From positions 1,736,001 through 1,800,000 of the forward strand of contig JAACJO010000008.1 in assembly GCA_013368445.1 (NCBI GenBank): a stretch of DNA of 64,000 bases. The letters are read 5' to 3'. Each line of letters begins with the position of its first letter. Position 1 is the stretch's first letter. The DNA comes from Leucocoprinus leucothites. Its lineage: Eukaryota; Basidiomycota; Agaricomycetes; Agaricales; Agaricaceae. The notes under the pieces were generated by a model. The model ran no database searches, was not told the origin of the DNA, and was given only the letters and a program-made list of their open reading frames with translations. Positions 23,700-34,457 of the stretch are shown here, in pieces. The translations under genes were made by a program, and so were the position numbers.

Positions 23700-24181
23700 A
23701 TGGTAATTCCCGCTGCAGCACACTGGCTGGGTCGTGCTGAAGAAATTCCAGTCAATAATTCGAGTTCTCCTTGCATTAGCACTTGACATGTTGTCCGCTT
23801 ACCATGAATTTCCACCAGCTCCAGCGACATCAATCGAATTGCAAGAGACTACGGTTTGATCAGTTCAAAAGTTGTGGATGCTGTTGAAGAAATATTCACC
23901 CCCAATGAGAGTTCCGGCCTCGCCCAGGATAGCACCTATGTCTAGTGGAAGTCCAAGAAACTTGAATACCCCAAGGATCTCAGCAGCCTGCTGTGCATCA
24001 ACCTGAATAGAGTCGGAAGGCTCAGAAACCAGTGCCAGGATAAAAAACAACGGCCCACGCTTTGAGTACTGCTGCAGCATTGAGTGGATCCAGTTTGACA
24101 ACTTGAATCGCGAAGTAGAACGTCAGCAGCAGAAGCTGCGGCAGCGAAGAACGCCAAGGTAAAGACAGAAGTAGCACGCAT
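23700..24181 (-). CDS. Class I hydrophobin, divergent copy with unclear 3' end
   Basis: Hydrophobins are small secreted proteins that assemble into amphipathic films on hyphae and fruit bodies. Exons 24181-24059, 24002-23900, 23848-23803 and 23736-23700 keep frame. They encode a signal peptide (MRATSVFTLAFFAAAASA), then cysteines 1-3 in CQTGSTQCC, Cys4-Cys5 in SCNSIDVAGAGGNSC, and Cys6-7 in PVCCSGN. An extra intron splits the Cys5 codon and is absent from the four plus-strand copies. The first donor (GTGGGC) is weak. After Cys7 the usual GGLxxLGC ending is not found: a join at 23665 meets a stop after four codons, while a join near 23605 would add ~20 unrelated residues with a distant Cys. 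The gene may be decaying at its 3' end or differ in its last exon. Confidence 0.72.
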
Positions 24182-25369
24182 TTCTGAACGAATGCCGACC
24201 CGATTCCAGCGTAAGGGCCTTTTATCTAGAGGGCTATTTAATTACTGAACCGAAAGCCGGATTCTCGAAATTTCCCTGGAGATTCTGGGGGATTACAAGT
24301 AAATTCTGATGAACCTTCCACAAGCGAAGTTCACGAATGAAGCTTCAGAAGGCCGGACAATCCCCGTTCCCTTGTTCCTGTGGGGCCCTCCATTTCATGA
24401 GACACGATGGGCATTGACAGTGGCTTCTTGCACCGATTGACCCCGAATCGAACTCGTTCATGTCGAGTGTTACACCAGTCAACACATTATAATATAGGCA
24501 TTATTTTTATCCCCCCATGAATATCCACTATCGCATGCTTTGAAGTTACCAGAAAAAGGGAAAGAACAAGGCACAAATTAAAGAGTTCGGCCATCAGCGT
24601 AAGGTAAGTCTTTAGCTCTAAACTAAAAACAACCACGAGTCGGTATCTGTGCTTATTTTCGGCAGGCCGCGTATCCGCGAATGGATCTGCCTCCCTGTGA
24701 TGTTTCAATCTCTTCAAAGCTAGCGAATGTCTCTCATCTCTGACAACAACGTACTTGGATCGCTTGCGGCTGAGCGACCAGTCAAATAATGACAATCGGC
24801 AAATGGAAACGCTGGGTCGAGCGAAACAATGACAGATTAACCGTTCAATACCCCAAGGCCGATGTCAACAGTCATAGTAGCCTGGAGATCACCATCAACA
24901 TTCTGGATCCCTTTCAAAAATACAACAATTGATCGAGTATTTTTGTACTGGTGCGAGCTCTTGGGTCCCGCTATCGGACACACACGGTATTGGCGATGAT
25001 TTTGAGACCTGGTGGGACTGGTCAACGCTCGCACAGGGGCTGGAGGGCACCTTGATGGAATCATTCAGTCACGATAGGACAAACGGAGAAAGATAGAAGA
25101 CTACCCCTTGAATGGTTCTAGCGCACCTGTTCCTTGTATTTATGAATGTGGCGGTGAGGGTATGAATTCAATGGAGCTGGGTAGGCTTCAGAAAACTACA
25201 CCGTCGAGGTGTTTGTGTGGCCCGCATTAAAGGTTGTTGGTCACCAGTCTGACGACACAATCGAGAGAAGTAATACCTATGCTTGACTAGCCTCGCCACT
25301 AGCCGTTTTTTGAAGGGATTGCAGACGCGTTAGGAAGGTGCACAGATCAGGAGTGAAGAGGTGAAAACC
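24182..25369. other. Spacer between divergent hydrophobins
   Basis: Shared upstream region of the minus-strand hydrophobin (from 24181) and the first plus-strand hydrophobin (25454). A short minus-strand frame at 25064-24837 (ATMTVDIGLGVLNG at its end) looks mildly coding-like but has no family features. The upstream block found in front of the other three plus-strand hydrophobins was not seen here. Confidence 0.45.
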
Positions 25370-25375
25370 TATAAA
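25370..25375 (+). promoter_or_regulatory. TATA box of hydrophobin 1
   Basis: TATAAA 84 nt upstream of the ATG at 25454, within CCTATAAAGAG. The position relative to the start matches the other three tandem hydrophobins. Confidence 0.75.
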
Positions 25376-25453
25376 GAGAGGGAAAACAGCACGAACAGAA
25401 ATCAGCTTCATTCCCTCCTTTGAAAGCACTCTTAAGCCACCCACATAATCAAC

Positions 25454-25951
25454 ATGCGTTTCGCTGCTGCTCTTACTCTCGCTCTCCCCGCCATTGTTGC
25501 TGCCACCGCAATCCCCCGCCAAAGCGGAAACTGCAACACTGGTGCCTTGCAGTGCTGCAACCAAGTCCAGCAGGTGAGCTCTCGTGTACATTTACTCGAA
25601 TCGGCCCATGAATATACTGACTCGTGAACGTCAATTCAGGCGGATTCTCAAACTGCCAACCTTTTGTCAGGACTCCTTGGTATCGCTCTTGGATCTCTCC
25701 AGTTGCCTATCGGCCGTAAGTATCGACTCACCTATGAAACAGCCACGGAACTTACGCCTGCATCTAGTCAGCTGCTCTCCCCTCGATATCCTCGGTGTTG
25801 GAGGCAACTCTTGCTCTGCCCAACCTGCCTGCTGCTCTGGCAATACATTTGTAAGCTTATTTTATTATTTCATCTCAGCATCTGCTCATACCTCTTCAAA
25901 CAGGGTGGCCTGATCAGCTTGGGCTGCAATCCCATCAACCTTAACCTCTAG
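25454..25951 (+). CDS. Class I hydrophobin, tandem copy 1
   Basis: Four frame-checked exons (25454-25573, 25640-25715, 25768-25850, 25904-25951; 120, 76, 83 and 48 nt) give 108 residues. The signal peptide ([19 protein letters not shown]) is followed by IPRQ, a possible dibasic-like trimming site. The eight cysteines follow C-x6-CC-x32-C-x12-C-x5-CC-x12-C, the class I spacing. Exon 2 encodes the variable hydrophobic loop between Cys3 and Cys4 (LLSGLLGIALGSLQLPIG), which forms the amyloid-like rodlet core in this class. It would coat hyphae, spores or fruit-body surfaces. The gene ends in the shared [15 protein letters not shown] tail. An AT-rich AATATATATG element follows about 140 bp downstream, as in the other copies. 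Confidence 0.95.
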
Positions 25952-28205
25952 GCGATGGTGGACTAAGGTCTCTCCTCAGATAGTTATGCGGCACTTCTAA
26001 CAGACTTTTGTCATGGACTAGAATGTCGTCCTGTAGTTCTGATTGGTATCCTTAAATTGATCTCGGAGAAAAGCTCAGAAAACCAATATATATGTTGTGA
26101 AGCTTGGTTAACATACTTTCGACGCAAAGCGATGATACCTTCGGAGGGGATAATCGGGTCCTGTTAATATTGTAAGATTATTGACCTCTCGCCGTTTCTT
26201 GAGACTGCTCTATGCATATCGAATATATTCTCGAAGTTGAGTACTCGACAATTGACTTCGCTCACAGCTGGGAGTAAAATACCAACGTCATCAGGCAGTT
26301 CTTTGTGGAGCTTCCACGTCCTGGCTCTTGCTTCCGCCTTCGTGAGCTATTTTCCCAGTACCAAAGGATTTTTCGAGCGACAGATGGGCTTGAACCTTGT
26401 TTGATGGTCTATGATGGAATATGACGTCGAAGGCAGGAATGTTTGTTTGATAATCTTTGACTCAGAGTTTTCAGTGGAGTCGTTCCGAGTTCGATTGGTT
26501 CATATCGCGATCCTGACAAGCCCATGGTATTCCAGCTGTAACCGTAGGCACTTGCTCAATTTCTGCTCTTGAGCCTTCATACCGCCTAGTCTCTACTTCT
26601 CCTCGGGTACTTCACAGGATTCAAGTACCAGTGCTTCTGTGGATGCCCGAATAAGGTGGTGATATCTGTTTGTAGAAATGACAAACGTGAGGTAATCTCG
26701 TGTCAGCTCCTTCTGCGACACGGGTTCAACAGGTCGTATGTAGGGACTTGTGTGGCAATCAAGCGGTTCAGTTGAACATCTCACAGGGTATCAGTCCAGT
26801 GCTGGTTCTAGCAGTACGTCATATTCATGAGAACCTTTGTTGTCCGCCAAACCACTAGATCACGCACCAGACATCAACCACGCGCCTCAGATGAGCATTC
26901 ATCTGCTACTTATTTTTGGACTTTTGAGCAGCGAGACGGGTGTCAAAGCCGATCCTGTAAGGGGAAAAATGGAAGGATTGGGATTCTGGCTACGCGTTGA
27001 GACCCACACATCGGTTCTGAGTTGACTTTAACCCCGGATGAGTGCTATGGTCAAGTATACCCGAGCAACAGTAAACTGATGGGACATTACAATCCGAGCT
27101 GCGGGGTAGTGTTGACGTTTTCCAAAGAAAGATATGTAGGTATCCTGATTGTAGAGTTCAAGCACGCGACAGATCGGGAGCATGAAATCTCCGACCTCTT
27201 ATGATCATAGTTCGAAGTCGTCTTCAGAGTTGAACAAGTGAGGCGCAGAACCGAAGCTACGGCTTCGCGTACCTCACTTTTGAAAAGCGCCAGTGAGGCA
27301 TTTGACACAAATTCTGAAACGTTCTCTGATGTGACAAATGTCGCCAGAACAGGTTGAGAGATCATATGCCTAGAGACATATCAGTGTCGAAGGAAACTAC
27401 CCTTGCCATAGATCCCTCACCGATACTCGAATGCAATCAAACCTTCCAATCTTCTTTTGCAGTATTAATATCGGATAGTATGATAGATCAGCACCAGAAG
27501 GATGATCTTGCCTCGGCTACAAACGAATGGGAGGGGTATGGCATCAGAAAACAGCCTGCGTTTCGCTCTATCGTAAAAATATCGTACACTGGGTCGTCTC
27601 GGCCGCTTTGAGCCCTCCAATATCTCCCGAGTAGAAGTATAATCCTTCACATTTATTGGCATCGGATATCTCGCCATCGACATGGTCCTCACCATGAGTT
27701 CGTGGATTATGAAAATGTTGCTGGTCACTTCATTGACAACAACGCTGTCGATCAAATGTCCGAGCCCGAGGGAAGGGTTATGTAAATTTCAGTAAGCTTT
27801 CATATGAGATACGGAGGCGGTAATGAGCTGGAAATTAGGCACCACAAAACCGATGCCTCAGGGCATAGCAATCCGTTCGTGTACTCCAGTTTCCGGTTGA
27901 CATCTTCCCAGAGTATGCTGTGCGGTGAAGGGCGAGGGACCTCGTATCATTAAGAGGTGTTGAATGTAGTCGCTCCATAATCGGGCATACATAGACTAGG
28001 CCATAATGTCGGGATTCGTTGGCGATATCGGTCATAGCGCAAATCAAGATCTGATGGTCATCTTTACAAGATGTCCAGTGAGAGTGTGTCAGAAAGACAA
28101 ATTTAGAGTCTGCGAGGTAATTATAACATACCAACTCCTTGACATACCAGGTACTCTCCTAGAATTTTTGAATTTAACGGTACTTTGCAGGCTTGAGAAG
28201 ACCGC
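25952..28205. repeat. Spacer between hydrophobins 1 and 2, partly homologous to the 31.7-33.7 kb spacer
   Basis: No gene was supported. Two stretches recur in the spacer before hydrophobin 4. One is near 27263-27350 (containing CTTCGCGTACCTCA), matched near 32663-32750 (TTTCGCGTACCTCA). The other starts near 27980 and runs into the conserved upstream block. The pieces keep order and similar distances to the following start codon (~1.2 kb and ~0.45 kb). Confidence 0.6.
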
Positions 28206-28260
28206 TTCATCGAGGGGTTTGCGAGGATCAACGAGCGCCACAAATCCGATAGAACGCGTG
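27980..28260 (+). repeat. Duplicated upstream segment of hydrophobin 2
   Basis: About 280 bp that aligns with 33490-33760 over shared phrases such as TTGGCGATAT, GTAATTATA and AACTTTGC-like steps. It ends in the conserved block 28206-28257. Identity by eye is roughly two thirds, with small indels. Confidence 0.6.
28206..28257 (+). promoter_or_regulatory. Conserved upstream block of hydrophobin 2
   Basis: A ~52 bp segment shared with 30933-30985 and 33705-33756. The core CGCCACAAATCCGA (28236-28249) is identical in all three and lies 196 bp before the ATG. It is GC-richer than its surroundings. The likely role is a transcription-factor-bound upstream activating site; this is inferred from conservation only. 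Confidence 0.65.
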
Positions 28261-28363
28261 TGGGGAGAAGTTGTGGGATAGCCCGACCACTCGCCGTTTC
28301 ACGAGGATCCGGAGACAGTTTTGAGTGAGTGCATAGAGCAGAGCAACAGCGAAGGCAAGAATC

Positions 28364-28369
28364 TATAAA
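28364..28369 (+). promoter_or_regulatory. TATA box of hydrophobin 2
   Basis: TATAAA 81 nt before the ATG at 28445, in the shared context TCTATAAAG. Confidence 0.75.
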
Positions 28370-28444
28370 GAGGAGAAGGGCCAATGAGTAAGAACCAGAC
28401 ACAAATCCTCATTTGAAAGTCTTCTCAACTTACTCACCATCGAC

Positions 28445-28940
28445 ATGCGTTTCTCTGCTGCCCTTGTTCTTGCCCTTCCCGCTATTGCTGCTGCAACTGC
28501 CATTCCCCGCGACGACGGTAACTGCAACACTGGATCCATCTCCTGCTGCAACCAGGTCCAACAGGTGAGGTCGCCGCGTGCAACGCATTTCTTTCCCTCG
28601 TTCCCTGATGCTAAAATGGCGGCTTCAACCTAGGCCAATTCCACTGCTGTTAATTCGTTGGCAGGTCTTCTTGGTATCGCTGTCCCTGACATTACAGGAC
28701 TTATTGGCCGTAAGTGCTGATCCACTTGAAGAGCAATCGGTCCGACTTACAGTGTGTGTAGTTGGCTGCTCCCCTCTCAACATCCTCGGCCTTGGAGGCA
28801 ACTCTTGCTCTGCCCAGCCTGTCTGCTGCAGTGGCAACTCTTTCGTAAGTATTTTTGAGATTTTGCTCAGACAAAAGCTCATACATTCATAGGGCGGCCT
28901 CATCGGCTTGGGCTGCAACCCCATTAACCTCAACCTTTAA
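28445..28940 (+). CDS. Class I hydrophobin, tandem copy 2
   Basis: Frame-checked exons 28445-28564, 28634-28709, 28762-28844 and 28893-28940 have the same four lengths as copy 1 and give 108 residues. The signal peptide ([19 protein letters not shown]) is followed by IPRDDGNC. All eight cysteines are in class I spacing (CNTGSISCC, GCSPLNILGLGGNSC, PVCC, LGC near the end). The loop encoded by exon 2 reads LAGLLGIAVPDITGLIG. It differs from copies 1, 3 and 4 mainly in this loop and between the signal peptide and Cys1, where hydrophobin paralogues usually vary. It is preceded by both the conserved upstream block and a TATA box. Confidence 0.95.
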
Positions 28941-30932
28941 GCAATCGTAGAAGATGCCCTCTCCTATGGTTCCATTGGGTTAGGTCGTATACCCGATGGA
29001 GACATTACTTGTCATGGAGGAGGATTGGGGCTTGCTATCTTAACCGTGCCTGTTGTTTACTTTAGAAGATGCTCGGAGCAATGATATATATTGTGTGTGT
29101 TGTGTTTTCACGTACTTTAAGTGATTAGGAACAGCAGCTTCGCTTGATGGTGGGTAGTCCGCTTCGCTTGCCCAAACAATTAGTTTCATAATGATGCCAG
29201 CGCCCTCCAAAAGCTGAGGCCTCAAATCTTGTTGAAAACATTCCCCGGTTCGAAAGAAGAGATGAGGCGCCAGGCGCCAAGCTGAAGCTAGCTGAAAGAC
29301 GCGTCGCGTGAGCGCCGAGCAAGTTATATTTAGGTTCCACGTGAGCAAACAAATAAAGACATAGTGATGGTTCCGTCAGTCCACGTCGTTTAAAGTTATC
29401 CTCCCATTCTCGTTGCCCAAGGCTTCGGCTCTAAGCTCATACTCCATGACAATATGATATCTCCATCGCATCCAATGAAACTTCAGTCTCATGTTTTCCT
29501 CACAGCCAGAATCTTCTCCTGCATGCACATGAATCTAATAGTGATCGACACGCCTCGACGTTCGACACCGGTTCGCACATTACTCTCAGAATACTTTGCG
29601 CCCAGCACTCCTGGTATGACCATAGGCGTATGGATTCGACGCAAGGTCATCTGGCGACATTCAAGTGTTTCGACACCAGGTTTACCTCTGGTGCGGAGCC
29701 CCCGCGGCTCGTAATGGATTGAAACCTTCATCAGACCAGCTGGAAGTCTCGCCCGACACTCATCCAATTTAGTAACTCCAGTATTCGCCTTCAGAGTCAT
29801 TGACCTATTCGAACGTTATGACCATCTCTGATGAAATATAATATTAGGCCTTTCGAACGGTGTCTGGAAACAAGAGCGATGGGATCAAATCTCACGCACT
29901 TGAAATGTGCCGATCGATACAAATCTTGATTGTGGGTTTCTAGTGTGGCAACTTCTTCGTCTTAGTCCTCTATCCTAGGGAGCTGCGCTGGACTTCGAAA
30001 ATTCCCCCGCGCAGATCGAAAAGGTTTTTGTGTTGGTTGGTACGGACTTCACAGACGACGTGGTAAAGAACTACAACCATCAATGATATGAAGGAGGTGA
30101 AAGATCGGATTTTTTTGCGGCAGAAGACTTTGAAGTGTGTGCAGTACGTTGATATATTCGTCGGGCGTTCGAATAAACTCACATGTCAGTGACTGGCTAA
30201 GATCTTGGCAGTCTAGAGTAAAATTCAATTCTACTTCGTGAATGACTATTTTCGGTTTATGATCAACTCAATAACATCGAACTTCACTATCCCGCCCACC
30301 GTAATCAGAAGGTCAAGAGATTTCCAGTCGTATTTTCGGTGACCAATCCGTTGTTCAGTCCGCCCCCGATAGATTCCAATATTCCAATCCTGCTCTGGTC
30401 GTAACATGTTACTTGCAACAACCGCCAGTGGGCCACAGCGGTTGAAAGATCATCAGAATTCAGTGGAAGACAGTTTACTAGTAACCAACCGTTTTCCGCG
30501 ACTACAGGGTGCGCAAGCTATTCAGACAGTGGCGAATCAGCCGCTCAATGCCCTACGGCCGATGTCATGGGGTCATTCCCAGCGATCCGCTCACATCGAG
30601 TCCCCGAACTTATATTTCCAGAGTATTCCCCACTCTATGGCCAGATATTAAGCGCTGTCGTAATTTTGTGGTTTTCGGAGGCAGTGGCTATGTATTTCGA
30701 CGTATGTGGAACAGAAAGTTCTTCAATGAAAGCTGGAAACGTTGACTGAGGCACGGAGTACTTCATTGGATAGATGACATACACTCTACGGGGCTTTTCT
30801 GTCAGTATGTCGAGACAGAGTAACTCAAGAGAAGTAGCACTCCCCCAGTTCACCGAATGATTGACATTTCAGGCACGTCTGTTGACGAGCTCAATCTAAT
30901 TTAACGGAGTTTCGCAACCTCATCGACGTCGA
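28941..30932. other. Spacer between hydrophobins 2 and 3
   Basis: About 2 kb with no supported gene. A 103-codon minus-strand frame at 29800-29489 has no family features. This spacer looks less like the other two than they do each other, except for its last ~250 bp. Confidence 0.45.
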
Positions 30933-30985
30933 CTTCATCGAGGCGTTTGCGAGGATCAACGAACGCCACAAATCCGACGAAACGC
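30933..30985 (+). promoter_or_regulatory. Conserved upstream block of hydrophobin 3
   Basis: Same ~52 bp block as 28206-28257, very similar over TTTGCGAGGATCAACGA and carrying the core CGCCACAAATCCGA at 30964-30977, 204 bp before the ATG at 31181. Confidence 0.65.
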
Positions 30986-31095
30986 TCGGGAAGCGAAAAT
31001 GGTTTCCAACTCTTGGCTCTTCATGGTCCTGTCATGAAATTTTATGGACACCTCAAACGGGTGTAAAGTGCAGTTGAATCAGAGGCTCAAAAATC

Positions 31096-31101
31096 TATAA
31101 A
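31096..31101 (+). promoter_or_regulatory. TATA box of hydrophobin 3
   Basis: TATAAA 85 nt before the ATG at 31181, in the shared context ATCTATAAAG. Confidence 0.75.
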
Positions 31102-31180
31102 GGCAGGAAATACCGACGAGAAAAAACCAGAAACAAATTCTCATTTGATTTTCTTCTCTCAAACCATCCTCCTTACCAAC

Positions 31181-31679
31181 ATGCGTTTCGCTGCTGCTCT
31201 TACCCTTGCTCTCCCTGCTATTGCTGCTGCAACCGCGATCCCCCGTGACGGTGGTAGCTGCAACACTGGTCCCATTCAGTGCTGCAACCAAGTCCAGGCG
31301 GTAAGCACTTCCCCGTAGTGATTGCCGTAGGTCGTTTCGTGGAACTGACCCAATAACCTCAACCCAGGCATCCTCTCAGAATGTAAACCTCTTGCAAGGG
31401 CTCCTCGGTATTGTTCTCGGACCTATTGAGGGACTCATCGGCCGTAAGTAGTGATCTATTCAAGAAACGAGTACCGAGGCTTATGATACCCCTAGTCAAC
31501 TGCTCCCCGCTCAACGTCCTCGGTGTTGGAGGCAACTCTTGCTCTGCTCAGCCCGTTTGCTGCACTAACAACCAATTCGTAAGAGTTTTTACTCTGAAAA
31601 CCTGATCATTGTAACTCATCTCTCTTCACAGAATGGTCTTATCAACTTGGGCTGCTCTCCCATTAACATTAACCTCTAA
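31181..31679 (+). CDS. Class I hydrophobin, tandem copy 3
   Basis: Frame-checked exons 31181-31300, 31368-31443, 31496-31578 and 31632-31679 again have 120, 76, 83 and 48 nt (108 residues). The signal peptide is [19 protein letters not shown], followed by IPRDGGSC. The cysteines are [28 protein letters not shown] and NLGC. The exon 2 loop is [18 protein letters not shown]. The tail reads [10 protein letters not shown], slightly different from the CNPINLNL of copies 1, 2 and 4. The 3' flank has the AATATATGTGTTATGATAA-type stretch seen after copy 4 and, more loosely, copies 1 and 2. It is likely secreted and surface-assembled. Confidence 0.95.
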
Positions 31680-33704
31680 AGAGGTCTGAGGAGTTCCATT
31701 CTATCGGACGATCGAGCTAGGTAGCACGCCTTAAGCCGTTGTTCTTTACATGTTTATACTTTGAATGCACCTATTCGTAATATTTCGTAGGAAAACCCCA
31801 GAAAATCAATAATATATGTGTTATGATAATTTTGACTTACTTTTATCTGTCATATCAAGAAATGGTCAATACACCCATGCAGCATTGAATTTTGGGCCTG
31901 AAATTAGTGGTCTCTGCCATCCATACCCAAGCTAGATTGCCACCACGAGTAACGTCTCACAGTAACCGCTTAAGCTTCAGCGATAACAATAAAATAAAAG
32001 ATTGTATCCGAAGCGTGGCATACGATTAAATTCCTGTAATTGCTCTCCAATGCGCTATTTGCGAAGCCACTTGTTTTTACGTCCCTCGGTGTCACTGAGG
32101 TTACCACAATACTCCGTGATGAATTTACAATTTATTGATTCGTCCCGTTAATCCGAGTTGGCCTTGTTACATTTGGCCATTTAGAGCAACAATACGAGAA
32201 AATTTCCACCACCTATAGATATGATTTTCTGGAAAGCTCATATCAAGACGCGAATCTCGGGTTGCAGTGGGATCCATCCATTTCAGCTAGAGCTAAAGGG
32301 CATGTCGAAACTGATCGACTACAGCTGTCATTGTCATGGGCCTTTTTCCTTCTTCATACCCTACCACTGGATACCATCGCCCGCTCCATTAAAAGACTCG
32401 GTGGGTAATTGTAATTGGCGGTCCACCACACGGGGTTCTCCAGATTATGAGACAGGTACCCCGACTGGTGCTGTGGAAAAGGAGAAAATATTCATCCAAT
32501 GCGTTGGGGAGTTCACGAGTCGGCTATGACGCGAGATCAGTCATTCCGACATGTCAAATAGAGAACAAAGTGAAGTGAGCTGAATCAATGGAATAGCTCA
32601 TATGCTCGATACCTTCTCAAGGCGCATTATCGCCTGTGAAGCACGGAGTCGCACAGGACTAAGGTTTCGCGTACCTCATTATTGAATTCAGCAAAGTATC
32701 TGGCATGAATCCTTGACTTAACTGATCACTTCTCAAGGGTGCATGTCAGCTCTTGAGCACGCCCGTATTATCAACGCTAATAGACCCTTACCGCATACGA
32801 TGGCAAATGCCCGAGGTCGGTTGGGACTCGCCTCCTCGAAGATATGAAAGGGGTTGGCGTGATGTGGGCCTTGAAGTTGGGCAGTACCAAGAATGAATTA
32901 CTTTGACACGAGTCGTTCACCGGGGGCGCAATTAACATCCATTAGACCTTCCTTGCTTGTACAGCTTACAATGAGAGAATGGCCGTCCCTGGCAGTTTCG
33001 TGACAATAACCGAGTCGTTATCGGGTGAATGAATGCGTTTGTTCCAGAAGGTGATAATCGAAAAACCAGCTAGATTGAATTTAGCCATTATGAATGGTCA
33101 TGGACACAGGAAACCATCAAAACCTCGACATTCGAAGCGCGGGCGCGTCACGATCATATCTTTGTTCATAGAATTCTTATGCCTCGCACCTTTTTGCAAA
33201 CTTGGCGAGTGATCTTTCCCGTACTTCTGCAGGAGTTTGTCGACAATAGCGTCCGAACTTGTCTCGTTCTAAGTCCACCACCTCGTTCCGTTGGTGACTA
33301 CGGGATATGATACGCAAGACAGTGGCGAGTCGGCCGGTCATTATGACAAGGCCGATGACATAGGGACATTGCAAGCCATCCATGCACCTCTTGGCGGCAG
33401 TCAATTTCCGCTAAACCCATCTACAGCATGAGATCGTACACCCTACGGTGATCATGAGCTTCTCTATCGGGGTTTTTTGATCCGTAGTGGAGCATACATG
33501 AATTAGAGCGTTATGTCGACACCGATTGGCGATATTGATCGAAGTGTAAATCACTGGCTAATGGGGTACCTTCACTATTGAGAAAGCGTCAAATAGACGA
33601 AATCAAATTCTGCAATGTAATTATAGCTCACCGCTTCTTTGACACCCCAGGCACTCTGCTGAAGGTTTTAATTCAACGGAACTTTGCGGACTTGGGAAAT
33701 TCGC
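31680..33704. repeat. Spacer between hydrophobins 3 and 4, partly homologous to the 26-28.2 kb spacer
   Basis: No gene supported. It shares the segments described for the spacer before hydrophobin 2, in the same order and orientation. Confidence 0.55.
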
Positions 33705-33760
33705 TTCGTCAAGGCGTTTACAAGGACAACCAAGCGCCACAAATCCGATGAAACTCCCGT
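33490..33760 (+). repeat. Duplicated upstream segment of hydrophobin 4
   Basis: Counterpart of 27980-28260, ending in the conserved block. It is shorter by a few small deletions. Confidence 0.6.
33705..33756 (+). promoter_or_regulatory. Conserved upstream block of hydrophobin 4
   Basis: Third copy of the ~52 bp block with several substitutions outside the core. The core CGCCACAAATCCGA (33735-33748) is unchanged and lies 211 bp before the ATG at 33959. Confidence 0.65.
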
Positions 33761-33872
33761 AGAATGAAGATTCGCTCAAACAATCTGATCACTCGTCGTG
33801 TCATAGAATGTCATGAAATTTGGCGAGCAGCCTGAGTGGACGCATACGACAGAGCAGCATAGACAAAAAACC

Positions 33873-33878
33873 TATAAA
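33873..33878 (+). promoter_or_regulatory. TATA box of hydrophobin 4
   Basis: TATAAA 86 nt before the ATG at 33959, within CCTATAAAAGAG. Confidence 0.75.
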
Positions 33879-33958
33879 AGAGGGAAAGATGAACGAGGAA
33901 GGACCAGACACAAATTCTCATTTCAGTCTTCTCAAACTACTCACCTCATCTTATCAAC

Positions 33959-34457
33959 ATGCGTTTCGCTGCTGCTTTGACTATTGCTCTTCCCGCCTTC
34001 GTTGCTGCAACTGCCATTCCCCGTGACGGCGGAAGCTGCAACACTGGCCCTATCTCTTGCTGCAACAGCGTACAGCAGGTGAGCTCACCCGTGCAGCGGG
34101 TTCTATTCCATCGGTTTCTATTACTAATCTGGCGGCTTCGACATAGTCTGGTTCCACTCAAGTTAACCAGTTGGCAGGACTCCTCGGCATTGTCCTTCCT
34201 ACCATCCAAGGACTTGTTGGTCGTAAGTGACGACTCACCGAAGGATTAAATATCGGGGCTTACAACATGCATAGTCAACTGCTCTCCGCTCAACGTCATT
34301 GGCCTTGGGGGGAACTCCTGTTCTTCTCAGCCAGTCTGCTGCTCTAACAACAGCTTCGTGAGAAATTACGCAATTTCACTTTGACAAAGGCTCACATGTC
34401 TTTCCACAGGGTGGCCTCATCAGCTTGGGTTGCAACCCCATTAACCTCAACCTTTAA
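33959..34457 (+). CDS. Class I hydrophobin, tandem copy 4
   Basis: Frame-checked exons 33959-34078, 34147-34222, 34275-34357 and 34410-34457 (120, 76, 83 and 48 nt; 108 residues). The signal peptide is [19 protein letters not shown], followed by IPRDGGSC. The cysteines are [28 protein letters not shown] and SLGC, in class I spacing. The exon 2 loop reads [17 protein letters not shown]. By eye the protein is closest to copy 3 at the N-terminus and around Cys4, and to copy 2 in its upstream DNA. That suggests a recent block duplication followed by exchange between copies. Confidence 0.95.

Noticed and set aside
24837..25064. 75-codon minus-strand frame before hydrophobin 1
   Set aside because: Mildly coding-like end but no partner exons, signal peptide or family features.
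29489..29800. 103-codon minus-strand frame in the spacer between hydrophobins 2 and 3
   Set aside because: Arg/Met-rich, no motif and not repeated in the other spacers.
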